From contig NC_060019.1 of assembly GCF_021134715.1 (NCBI RefSeq), positions 12,910,001 through 12,974,000 of the forward strand: a stretch of 64,000 nucleotides of DNA, read 5' to 3'. Under the pieces are notes generated by a model. The model saw only the letters and a list, made by a program, of their open reading frames with translations, searched no databases and was not told the origin of the DNA. Made by a program: the position numbers and the translations under genes. This stretch comes from Daphnia pulex. Taxonomy: Eukaryota; Arthropoda; Branchiopoda; Diplostraca; Daphniidae. Position 1 is the first letter of the stretch; the number at the start of each line of letters is the position of its first letter. Positions 12,690 to 23,647 of the stretch are shown in pieces.

Positions 12690-13710
12690 AAAAGTTCTGA
12701 CAAGGAAAGAACAAATCACAAACATAACACAATATTGGTCAAAACAACAACACAATATCACATACTTCATGCAACAGCTGAACTTGAATAGATGACACCT
12801 TTCACCATCTGGCCACAACCAGACTATTAACAGCTGAATTGGAAACAGGCTGCAAAACCACTGCACATTGTCATCGAGTCCTGTGAGAAAACAGAAATTA
12901 TACAAAGCAAGACAGGAAAGATACAAGTGATGTTTTTTTCTTAAGCCTTTCAAGTTTAACTTAAATTTTCTAAGTCAAATAAGAGTTTGACTTGTGACTC
13001 AAGTATATAATTCCAATAAAACGTGAGACTTCCCAACAAGCTCACCATCCAGGTGACTCTTTTCACAAAAACTCTAGCAAACTTTAATACAATGTCCCAA
13101 ATTTCCACACTTCAGGATGACACCAGCAATGCATGAAGCAGTTCCACTTGTTCACCCCTTTCACCAGCTGGCAGAAACAGAACCACATGATGACAGCAAT
13201 AAAGTTCAGACTTAACTGTGTTCTCAAATTCTTTGATTTCTTTGATTCTGATCAACAAAGGAATCTGCAGCCTGAACATAAACTAATAAACTCTATTGCA
13301 TTATTTCAAGGAAATTGATCAATACATTTACTTGAATTTCCTTGAAGTGTTTCTTCATGGGATGAGACGTGCAATCCAACCCATACAGCGGTACGACATT
13401 TCGGCAAAAGGACAGCAGTTTTGACCCACGTGATCAGATTATGTCGAAAAGTGAAAATAAATAAGAAAAAATAACGGATTACATATAAACTTTCACATAA
13501 ATATGAAACATTCAGTAAATTTAAGAAATTGTATGTTTCAAACTAGAATTACCGATTGGTTTATTAGATGACTGAAAATGTATACGCCGTATTACCCGCG
13601 ATGAATTTGGAAGACATTTTCAGTCAGTGGCACAAAAACAAATGGCGAAAGGCGGACACCGGACGTTCTAACTTCTAAGACACTCGCTCGCGCCACCTGG
13701 CGGCTGGAGG
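12690..13710. repeat. Copy B of the diverged non-coding duplicated unit
   Basis: Equivalent blocks to copy A: CACCTTTCACCATCT at 12796-12810 (with a further related block CACCCCTTTCACCAGCTGG near 13154), GGGATGAGACGTGC near 13359, ACGACATTTCGGCAAAA at 13393-13409, and GACACTCGCTC..GCGCCACCT ending at 13698. Spacing differs from copy A, so it is an old duplication or a low-copy repeat family. Confidence 0.5.
13690..13698 (-). promoter_or_regulatory. CTCF-core-like site
   Basis: GCGCCACCT on the plus strand, followed by GGCGG, at the distal end of repeat copy B. Mirrors the site in copy A. Confidence 0.35.
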
Positions 13711-14748
13711 ATATAAGCTGAAGCTACCCTGCGTTAGCAAGGTACGCGATTTTTCCCATTTAAATTTAAATAATCAAAATAGCACATGACCTAATAAAAG
13801 TTAGGAAAATAAAAAAAATAATTATATTAAATCTACAAACAGCCTTTTCATTAAGGTTTAGTTAAAAATTATAAATACCTATTGACAGTGTGCTGCAAGG
13901 CTGCAACAGCATCAGCTGCAATTGGTCTCTGAATTTCGAAATCACTGTAAGTCGACATCCACGATAAAACTGCGTCATTGCTTGTCAAAAAACATTCAAT
14001 AGATCGGATTTTTAATCTAATAATTGAATGGTAAAATTAAAATATACACTTCAGGATGGCCAAAGAACCAAAACAAATGCTGCTGACTTGATGTTTAAAC
14101 AACAATACGTTGAGTTGGCAGCATCACAGCCTGTTTGGCTGTGTGGACTAACTGACAGACACTCCAAGACAGCCATTTTGAATTATGCGGATTTGTCATT
14201 TGCGGAAAGATGCGGATCAAATGAACAGTGGTTTTTACTGCCGTCTTTAGATGGCGCTGCTAGCTCCTATTAGTTCAAAAAATAGCTTCTTCATGAAATA
14301 GCCATGAAGTACAGATGCATATGCTTCATGAAATTGGCATTGGCTAGCTTAGTTAAGTCAAGTACTATTATAACGAAAATAAGGGTCATTTAGCGATAGC
14401 ATTCAGCATTACAACTATACCCCATTTTCCATTTCTTTTGCGTTCACTTCGGCAGCTTTTTACGTTTATTGTGGGAATATCGGTTACGAAAACCGAATGT
14501 TGGTTTTCGAATGCCAAGGTAAATTCAAAATTGCATAAAATATTCCCCATTCGAGTGTTAACATTGTGTGAACCTTGTTGCATATCCAACTAGATAAAAC
14601 CAGGAATTTAACAATCTTTTAAATCTAATTTCGTCAATCTATATATATATATACATCGATTTCACCGGTGAAACTACATGTCTTAAGGCCTTCATAAAAT
14701 TGAAATGAAATGTATCTGTTAGCTCTTCTACCGGACGGAATAATACAG
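13711..14748. other. Non-coding stretch before the hAT element
   Basis: AT-rich, with a short TA run near 14642 and an 81-codon frame at 14028-14273 that shows no domain. I see nothing else. Confidence 0.4.
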
Positions 14749-14756
14749 GTATGCGG

Positions 14757-15782
14757 TAGTGATGGCAACCTAGTTTTTTTTGAAAACTAGGTATTACTAT
14801 TACTAAATACCTAGTATTTGAGAAAAAGTAGGTATTACTAGGTAGTAATACCTAGTAACAAAATAAATTAAACTAGGTATCGAAAAAAAAAACTAGGTTT
14901 TTACTATTACTAGGTATAAACTAGGTAACTAGGTAAAGTAACTAACTAGGTAAAAATACCTAGTTACCTAGTTACCTAGTTTGGATATTTCTCTGTTTAT
15001 ACTTCGAAATTACATAAACAACACAAATACAAAACTTGCATCTGAATTTTTTTCTTTTTATTGCAATTTCTGTCCCGCTAAGATCAATGATAGGATAGAA
15101 AGGACTAACGACTAAGCGATAAGAACGGAAATTGAAAATTAGAGACTGAGAATTCAGATTCAGAAGTCAAAGTTTTTGTTGAATCGGCAAAGTGTTTGCG
15201 ATTCTACCAAGACAGGGGAGACATTTATTTTCTTGCCTTTGCAAGAAAGACCACTACACGAAAAAAGACGCTCTGCAGAGGCAGAAGTAGCTGGCATGGC
15301 GAGATACTGCACGTAATCCCCGATTTTCAGACATTTTAGGGCGGGGCCTGTCAGAATTGTGAAGTTGAAACTGGAAACAGAGCCATCTAGGCTCTCAAAA
15401 GTAGCTGAGCGTAGTAGCTGACACACTCACTAGAGCGCTCATTCCAGTTTCCAAATCGGACCACGTTTACCCTGAAACCGGGATTGGGAAGCCAACACAG
15501 CCGTGAACCGACCAGGCATCTATAGCTATGCAGAAACCAAAGAAGCCTAGTAAAATGAAATAAAAGCAGAGTTGCCATTTATTTGACAATGCTGCAAAAA
15601 AATGGAAAATACCTAGGTAATTACCTAGGTAATCATTTTTCAAAAACTAGGTATTACTATTACTAGGTATACCTAGTAATAGATTTTTTCCCGAAAACTA
15701 GGTAAAAGTAGCTGAAAAAAAACTAGGTATTACTAGGTAACTAGGTAATACTAGGTATTACTACCGAGTAATGCCACCACTA
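14757..15782. mobile_element. hAT-superfamily DNA transposon, internally deleted (1,026 bp)
   Basis: Flanked by identical 8-bp target-site duplications GTATGCGG (14749-14756 and 15783-15790). The ends are inverted: TAGTGATGGCA at the left, and TAGTGGTGGCA as the reverse complement of the right end, 10 of 11 matching. Both subterminal zones (about 14770-14990 and 15610-15770) are packed with ACTAGGTA / TACCTAGT words in both orientations, as expected for transposase-binding repeats. The interior carries only the C-terminal part of a transposase on the minus strand, so the copy cannot mobilise itself. An 8-bp duplication plus a hATC domain fixes the superfamily. Confidence 0.9.
15160..15426 (-). 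pseudogene. hAT transposase remnant (C-terminal dimerisation domain)
   Basis: Open frame of 88 codons inside the hAT element. The part YLAMPATSASAERLFSCSGL is the typical hATC signature (YLA.PATSA.sER.FS..G), followed by K-rich and SPVLVESQTLC segments and a stop. The zinc-finger BED domain and the catalytic RNase H-like core are missing, and the sequence upstream on this strand (15427-15600) does not continue a recognisable transposase. The first methionine is arbitrary. Confidence 0.85.
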
Positions 15783-15790
15783 GTATGCGG

Positions 15791-18700
15791 AACATTCTCT
15801 TTCAAGTTTTATGCCATATTGAAAATCAGGAAAAAAAACAAAAGCCTCCCAAACGCCGTAATAATACTTTCGATTCATACTGAAAAAGCGCTTTTGTTTT
15901 CTGGATCCAATTTACATAACTGGCTTCCGATGGATTGGAAAATATTGAATTTCATGTTAAAAACCCAAGGGCCAACCGCAGGACAAAGAGAAATCAAAAC
16001 GGAGAACGGAAGTGAAACTAAAACTATTTGCCCTTGGAGCCAATCCAAAAAAAAGTGACGAATTCGAGTGATTGCGGTAAACGGCGTCGACTTGTCATTA
16101 TGCCATTTCACCATTAAAAAAACACACACGTACGGTCTCTTTTTTTTCTAAAAACACTGGATTTCAAACACCCCAAACCCGACGACAAAGTCGTCAAGAA
16201 AGCGAGAGTGTGTGTACCACTTTTAGTGTTTTATGAAAACCAGCAGCGCCGGCAGTCTCTACACACGCCTTCGGGCAGCATTTTTTTAATTTCACTTTTC
16301 CGTTCATTTGTATTTCGGTGGGAGACTATCATCATATTTATCCACATCGCCTAGCGTGTATCTGGGCCATTTGATTCTCCTTAAGGGGCTGCTGACCGCT
16401 GCTGCTGGACTGTGTTGGATAGTCTTTTCTCTGGAGCCCAGCCCATCCCATCAGAAACTCTATTGTTTATAGGTGGGTCCCACTATCCCGTTTCTTCATT
16501 TTCTTATATTCGGGAGTGCACGTGCCTCTTGGGCAGCTATAGCGAAATAAGGCGGCGGACTATATCAGCAGCTGCAGTTGCCGGCGATGAAAACGAGCGA
16601 TTGAGAAAGAGGAGAACTTTCACTTTCACGTTGCACTGTTGGCATGGCCAAACCAGTAAAAGAGCTATACGGCACCATGTTCATCTGTCTGTCTCTGGCC
16701 GTATGTACAATGACAAAGCTTTTAATACGTGTGTGTGGATGGAAATATGTGTGGAAGAGAAAGGTTGCGCACTCCTTTAAAAGAATAATAATGGGTTCAA
16801 ATTTAGTTCTAATACAACAATAATAATTCGTCTTCGCTTTAAGTTAGTTTGAAAAGATTCTAGAGAGACTTTAAGCGAGTGACAGTTGCACGTGCGAGAT
16901 ATATCAGCCCAGCTCATTGTGTTTGACTCTAGGAGAGAGTGCTGGGCAAGTAGAATTTCTCAACCAGTTCGCATTTCACCCGTTGGCCCAGTTTGTTGTT
17001 AATGTTGTCTGTCCAATGCGGATAAGAACACGGTGGAACAAAAAGCCTGTTTAGCATAACGCAGCATACATTTTGGAATCAATAAACTCCGCGAGACTAT
17101 GCGCTGATTTCACTTGAAATCATTTCAAAATGCAACGATAAAACAAGGAATCTGGTTGAATGTGGAGGATTTTGATTACTTGTTTTACCTCGAACTGAGA
17201 GAAAGAGAGAGACTGGAATTCATCAGACGGATGTCTTTGTGCATTACAAGACTCGACTCAAGGTGAGCGGGTATAATCAGCGCTTTTTTTGTCAGGAAAG
17301 AAAAAAAAAACAACTGACAGCGCGGGCTCTGATGAAACAATTGAAACACGTCACAAGAAATGTACATATCCATTCACAATTTGGACAGCCTCGTCGTACA
17401 GACAGCCTTCTAGTTCAAATTTGATCTTTAACTTTTGGCTTTAGATTTTCGACAAATTTTGGAAACCTTGAGTTCAAATAGCAAGGTCTTGCCAGCGGAT
17501 TTCGACAACATGATGTGATTATATACTTGTGGAATGTTGATTTCATATCCTGTATACTATATGACTGGAAGGGAACTCGCGTCCAAAGATGGGCATCAAA
17601 GCATTTGGAAAACGTATTTGGCGTACACTAGAAAACCAAGATATTATACAATAGGGAATCAGGGGAAGAGCTGATCCAAAAATATGGGTATAGAAAGGGT
17701 GTTGTTGCGTGTTTCGTCCGCAATTGGCTCGTATAGGAGGCGGCCAGCCGGCGAAACGTTAATTGTGGCCGGCAGGCCAGCAATTTGGGCTGCTATAGTT
17801 TATGCGGACATCATCTACTCGCAAGGGAAACTGGAACAACTTGTACGTCTATACACGGACAAGTGAGCAGTGATGAGCAATTGGACTGCCTATTTACAGT
17901 CCGTTGCAGTCCCACGATGGAAAAAGAATCAAAAAATCCGCCGCGTCACAGACGATCAGGTGGAACGTGAACACTCGACTGTCAAAACGAAAACACGTCA
18001 AAGTCACGACATTTATTTATCTGGTTCCTTGAATCGAATGGCTTTCTCCTTTCTCTCTCTCTTTTTTGGGGGGTCTGATTCGCTTTCAATCGAGTCATTC
18101 ACTCGTATTTCTTCTAGTCCCTTTCCCCAAACGAACGTCGACGTCTCTAGCGTTGGGCTGATGCTGGATGCCCAGTCACCGTTCACCGATCAGAGAGTTC
18201 CTGTTTCCGCATCGGCGGGAATTTCAAAAACAACAACAGGACGATCAGATCAGCACGTAAAATGGGGCTAGAAAAATGTCCGTTCAACTTCAATTCTCTT
18301 TTACTTTTTCCGTTCTTCACAAAATTGTCAAGTTGATTTATCTTCCGCGATTGGACATGTTTGGCACAGTTCATCGTCCGACTAGCTGGCCATAAAAATG
18401 AAATAGTTTATAGAGCCTAATTTTGATCAAGATCAAGATGACCTCCTTTTGACAAAGGGAAATGACGAAGCGACGGTTGAGCATTACTACGCAAAGAAGA
18501 ATCAGAGTTGGATCAAAATGTTTGAGAACTCTCGAGAAAGTTTGGGTAGCAGCAGCACACGCCGAGCGTTCCAGTCACACCACAGCAAAGGAGGGGAGAG
18601 AGACAACAACAACTTGGAATCACCGCCCGAATCGTCGCCGCCGTCAATAGGGCGTGAAAGAACTACTACCCCGAATCCGCGCGCACACGATGACGACACA

Positions 18701-19463
18701 CGGCGAAAACAAAAACAACAAAAATTTAAAATAAAAAAATCGGAAATCAAAGACACGAAATCCATTGCCGGTGGGAACGGGAAAGCAAAGTCAAAGTTGG
18801 GTAATAATCACGAAAGAAAAAGACAAACGATATCATCGAACTATATAGGGCGAGAGCTGAATGGAAATCAAACCAAATGGAAACGGCAATCAGCCAAGGT
18901 TGGGGATAATGTGCTGTGGCAATCACCTGGCCGCTCATTGTCGATATGGAGAGATGGGTGGGGAATGATAGCGCGAAATAACTCCTGGTCGGGAATGCTA
19001 ATAATCCAATTGTACAGTTGTAACATTGGATGAAGTGAAGGATTGCGGATTGTATAGGGCATAATAATAATCATCATCATAATGGCGTGTAAATTGTATG
19101 AAGCAAACGTCTCGAATGTTTAGCTGCTGCCGGTTAAAGGAGAAGCCTCCTGGCCGCCGCTGCCACTCACTCTCCTCACCTAGCCCACCACCTCTTTTCA
19201 CTCCTAACTAACCGACAGGAGGAGGAGGCACCTCCTCCTCCTGTTGCTGTACGGCAGTAAAAACTTGCTTTCCCAGCACAGGCCAGCAGTGTCCGCGGTG
19301 GTCGACAACGAGAGGAGTTGGGACAGGACGAATAATATCAACCACCCCACGCCATCCCCTCCTGAAAGGCCCCCACGTCCACAGCAGAAAAAAACACAAA
19401 AGTGGGGGGGGGGATAAAAAAAGAGAGAGGCAAACTCTTGACTGGCTCACAGGGCGTGGTAAG
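15791..19463. other. Intergenic region upstream of the first cuticle gene
   Basis: No supported gene. It holds purine-rich frames (18449-19033), a GA/CT-rich stretch near 17200 and a near-perfect GGA/TCC palindrome at 19216-19243, about 220 bp upstream of the TATA box of the next gene. Regulatory DNA is plausible but not shown. Confidence 0.4.
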
Positions 19464-19501
19464 TATATAAAGACGGCCAGCTGGCCTCCAAGACCTATTC
19501 A
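19464..19501 (+). promoter_or_regulatory. TATA box and initiator of the 790-aa cuticle gene
   Basis: TATATAAAG at 19464-19472 and a TCAGA initiator-like word at 19499-19503. This is about 100 bp upstream of the start codon, in the arrangement also seen at other cuticle genes here. Confidence 0.7.
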
Positions 19502-19602
19502 GAGATTGTCGGTATCCCGTCGACCACTGGCGCAAATCAACTCCGGCGGTTCATTCATACACCAAATAACCCCACCAAACAAAAACCTCACTCGATCCAA
19601 TC

Positions 19603-22063
19603 ATGCAGCTCAAATCACTCGTAAGTTAATTACACACAACAAAATCATAATTTTAATTGGTAATTAATTAATTATTTACCCGTTTTGTTGGTGATTGATC
19701 AAAATCAGGCGCTGCTGCTCATTGCAGCTGCTTTGGTGATGGGTCAAGACGAGCAGCCGCAACGGGAACGCCAGCGCCAATTGGCCGCTAACCGACGCAA
19801 CAAGTTGATTGAAGAAGCTCAGAGTAACCGGGCGACGTCACCGGTGGTGGCTCCCAAGCGCCGCATCGTGTCCAGGACTCGCGTCACCACCACCGCTGCT
19901 CCTCTGCGTGCCTCACTGCGAACCACCGAAGCTCCGGTCATCACCACTGCGGCTCCCACGACGACGGAAGCGGCGACGGAAGCCGTCATCGCTACCGAAA
20001 CGACCTCCTTCGCCGATTTCAGCACCGTTTTCACCGATGCTCCTCAAGAGCCGGCCCGTGAAGAAATCCAGCAGCGACCACAACAAGAAATCCAATCTGA
20101 ACCTCAAGAGGAAGTCATCCGAGGAGCCCTTCCATCTCGCCCAGGTTTCCGTCCCGTCCTCCGCCCGGTGGTTGAACAGGAAAGGCCAGCCGATGAGCCC
20201 GTCGTCTTCCGCCCTCGCCCATTCCGTCCCCTAGAAGAAATTGAGCAAACCGTTGCGGAAGAAGTGGCCGAGCCCGTCCAAGAGCAAGTCCAGCCCATTC
20301 GCCAGCGCCCAGTTGAGCAACAGCCCCGTCCCGTCCGCCCATTGGCTGGCCCTACCCGCAACCGTGCCCAGCCAGCACCACCGACTCGCGTCGTCCAGCA
20401 AGAGGAAGAAATCGAATTTCCCAGCCGCGCTCCGGCTCTGAGCAAACCGTCCCGCCCTCAGTCGTCCCGCCAGCCCGTCCAACTTGAAGAGGAGCAACCC
20501 AAGAAAAAGTTCGTGGAAACGACCCGCCGCTACCAGTTCACGTCTCCCGATGGCTCCTTCACGTTCGGTTACGAGAACGCCGACGGCTCCTTCAAGGAGG
20601 AGACCCGCGGAGTCGATTGCGTCGTCCACGGTAAATATGGCTACGTCGAAGAGGATGGCACTCGTCGCGAGTTCACCTACCAGACCGGCAACCCGTGCGA
20701 CCCCAACGCCGCCCCCTTCCAAGAAGAAGCTCCTCTCGAAGACGAGATTGTCCAGGCTCCTGTCCAGTCCAGACGTCCCATCACCACTCCGCGACCCGTC
20801 GCCCGACCTTTTCCTGCCCCCGAAGCTCGTCGTCCCGAACCAACTCGCCAAGAAGCTCCTCGTCCGGCACCAGCTCGCCAGGAGGCCCCCGTTGCCGATC
20901 GCCGCCCAGCCTCTTTCCCCACTTTCCAGCAAGCCCAGCAAAACAAGCAGGAGAGCAGCGTCGTCGATGAAGAGCGTGAAATCGAACAGGTTTTGAACAC
21001 CCCGACCCGCATCAACCGGCCCGCTGCTGCTGCTCCTCGCCCTCAGCCACGTCCGGCTCCTCAGCCCCGCCCAGCTCCTCAACCTCGTCCTGAAGAACAG
21101 GAGGCCCCAGTTGCTGCTGCCCCTCGTCCCCGACCCCAACAATCAGGAGCTTCCGTTTTCGATCAATTGGTCGTCAACTTTGACGCTAAGCCGACGGATA
21201 TCGTCCACCTCCAACCGGCCGCTGCCCAGGAGCCTCAAGCCCCACCCCAAGAGGAAGTCATCCGAGGAGCCCTTCCTTCTCGCCCGGGATTCCGTCCAGT
21301 CTTGACTCCCGCCGCCCCCCGTCCTGCTCCCCGTCCCGAGCGACCCATTTTCCAAGAGGAGGAAGAAGTTTTCGTCCAGCGCCAGAATGAACGACCAAGA
21401 CAAGAACCCGTCGAGTCTGCCCGCCCGACTGGCCAGCGAAGCTTCGCCACTGAACTGGTTTTCGACCCCCGCAACAACCAATTCCAAGCGGCCACCCAAC
21501 AGTTCATTCCGGCCACCCAGGAAGACTTCCGTTTCCGCGATCAGCTCATCGCTTTCGCTCCCACCACCACTCCCAGACCTGGCCAGCAGCGCGAGCAGCC
21601 CAGGGAACAACCCAGGGAGCAGCCCAGGGAACAGCCCCAACGTGAGCAGCGCCCTCAATTCCCGCAGTTGAACGAAAACACGCAAGTGTTCCAGACTCCC
21701 TCGTTCCAGGAGCAGCGCCCAGTCCTTCCTCAATTCCAGACCAACATTGGCGATCAGGAGCGCGCCCGCCAGGATGCGGAAGTCCGTCGCCAGCAGCAGG
21801 AACAGCAGCGGCTGGCCGACGAACGCCAGCGCATTGCCGAGGAGAATGAACGCCGTCGTCTGCAGCCGGCCGTCGTGTTCGCTCCTTTCTCCCAGCAAGG
21901 CGCTGCTCCGCAGCGATTCGCCGACCAGCAGTTCCCTGGTCAATTCCAGCAGCCCAGGCCGCAATTCCAGCCGCAACCGCAGTCACCCAGCAGGGTGGTC
22001 CCGCAAGAGGCCCGCCCGACTTTCGCCAGCGGCCAGATCGACTCTTTCCTGAGCACACTCTAA
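19603..22063 (+). CDS. Long R&R-type cuticle protein, P/Q/R-rich (790 aa)
   Basis: Exon 1 (19603-19620, MQLKSL) and exon 2 (19709-22063) are separated by an 88-bp intron inside the signal peptide (MQLKSLALLLIAAALVMGQ). After a basic, T/A-rich and then P/Q-rich region, a chitin-binding R&R domain lies at about residues 279-340 (RRYQFTSPDGSFTFGYENAD, HGKYGYVEEDGTRREF). It is unusual in holding two cysteines (GVDCVV, GNPCDPN). An 18-residue module, EEVIRGALPSRPGFRPVL, occurs twice (about 140-157 and 521-538). Further on there are REQP repeats (about 634-655) and a charged Q/R/E helix-like segment (about 691-725). Such proteins bind chitin in the exoskeleton matrix; the long P/Q regions suggest a flexible or cross-linkable linker. 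Several long minus-strand frames over this gene are shadows of its codon bias. Confidence 0.9.
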
Positions 22064-22968
22064 AAAAACAAACAAACAAATCAGCTAACCCGTTTTCTCT
22101 CTTCATCATTAAATTGTGTGTTTTTGTTTCACTCTTTAATCTCGATTAATTACCCACATTTTCGCTTCTTCTTCTTTTCCTTTTGATGATTGTACGACGC
22201 ATTTTCTTGGCGGCCGTCACGTGCCGTTTCGTCACGATCGAGTTGCGCTCCAACGACCAACTCGCCTTTTTATTTCTAAAAAAAAATGGGAGAGATGTTA
22301 GAACAACCAGTCAACCGATTCATGTGAATCGCCGCAAAATCAGATCCGTTGCAACCGCGCTAATATAATTAGATGCCGGGCAGACAAACCAAAACAGTTT
22401 GGGGGGGAAAGACACTCTCTCTTATTCTTTCTGTGCTTGATACTTTGTCGTTTTTAAAAGTCCGTGTCTTCTTTTTTTAATTTTAAAATTTGACTTTCTC
22501 ATTTAGAAAAATCTAATTCACCACCAGCAGCAGCAGCCCTACCCCTCCAAAACACCGACAAACTTCAATCGAAGTCGCAAAGAGAAATTCAGTCGCGGAT
22601 CGTAACGAGCTGAGAAAGTTGCGCAAAACAAAACATAAAAGTATCTTAATTATTCTAAATCCCATCCATCTGTTATACACACACGCTCAGTTTTCTCTTA
22701 TGATGATTACGATTAACCCACACCATGTAAATAATTGAGAATACACATCTATACTTGATATAATAAATTTTAAAAAAGAAAAAAAAAAAAGATTTCGACG
22801 ACATTTTTACTGAAATTCTATTCGGGTATCCAATCAAATGAGTCGCCGTTTCCTCCTTTCTTTTGAAACGTGCGTCCTTCACCGTCTTGTATAATCGCAA
22901 CGCCTTCGTGTGTTTTTTAAATAATTTACACGGAACCCCTCCGCCAAAAATGAAAGCAGCTAGCTAGC
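22064..22968 (+). other. 3' UTR of the cuticle gene and intergenic DNA
   Basis: The UTR is T-rich with an ATTAAA-type signal near 22109. No gene is seen before the transposon that begins at about 22973. Confidence 0.4.
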
Positions 22969-23172
22969 TATAGGGCTGTTCGACATCTTTTTTAACATTT
23001 GTTGCCATCGTGGCAACGCAGCAACTCATGTATTTTTGTCTGCTACGAGTGACTTGTGTTTGTTCTGCGAAATATGAATTTTTTTGAAAAATAGTGATAG
23101 AAAAGGGGGTTGTTTTGAAGTTGTGATGTGTTTTATTTATATATTAGTTCGTTATAGTGTTAGTGTTTAACT

Positions 23173-23474
23173 ATGTCACTGTCTAATTATGCCAGTGGAC
23201 TTAGTATTGAGGCCAAAACACGTTATTTGGGAAAGTTATTTGTGCAGACAACAATTTCAAGAGAAAAACATTCCACGAATCGTGCATCAAGTCGCAAACT
23301 AATCCCCCAAAAAGAATAACAAAGCTTTGGAAGTATGACACTTGCAAGAAAGCTGCTCGTGCCGTAGCAGCCGCAGCGGCAAAAGCAAAGAAAAATAACT
23401 TACCGGTCGTTCCTAGTAACAGTCAAGTTCAGAGAACAGCACTTTCCAATATAACCTCAATCAGTAGGCCCTAG
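23173..23474 (+). pseudogene. Frameshifted second ORF of the THAP transposon
   Basis: Begins ATG at 23173 with MSLSNYASGLSIEAKTRYLG and stops at 23317-23319. A second frame open from about 23212 to TAG 23472-23474 continues coding-like sequence (KLWKYDTCKKAARAV, then alanine/lysine-rich). Switching frames within the overlap would be needed for one product, so an indel is likely. The opening resembles, from memory, N-termini of invertebrate transposon-derived proteins (YASGLS..AK.RY..KL). I cannot name the family. Confidence 0.4.
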
Positions 23475-23647
23475 TGAGTGAAAAGATACAATTTGTGTAC
23501 CTTCCTTTGTAAAAAAGAAAATCTCCATTTGTGAAAATGTTGTGTTTGATTAAATTATTACGAAGAAAATGGTAATATGTTTGTGCCCCTGTTAACCAAG
23601 GTTAATACATCAAGTATTTATTGAAAATTTTTGGTTTATTATGACAA

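Noticed and set aside
18449..19033. 194-codon plus-strand open frame upstream of the first cuticle gene
   Set aside because: Purine-rich low-complexity composition, no domain, no splice or promoter context; open frames on the other strand overlap it.
20231..21976. Minus-strand open frames of 303 and 277 codons
   Set aside because: They lie exactly opposite the long cuticle gene and reflect its GC-rich codon bias; the plus frame has signal peptide, R&R domain and promoter.
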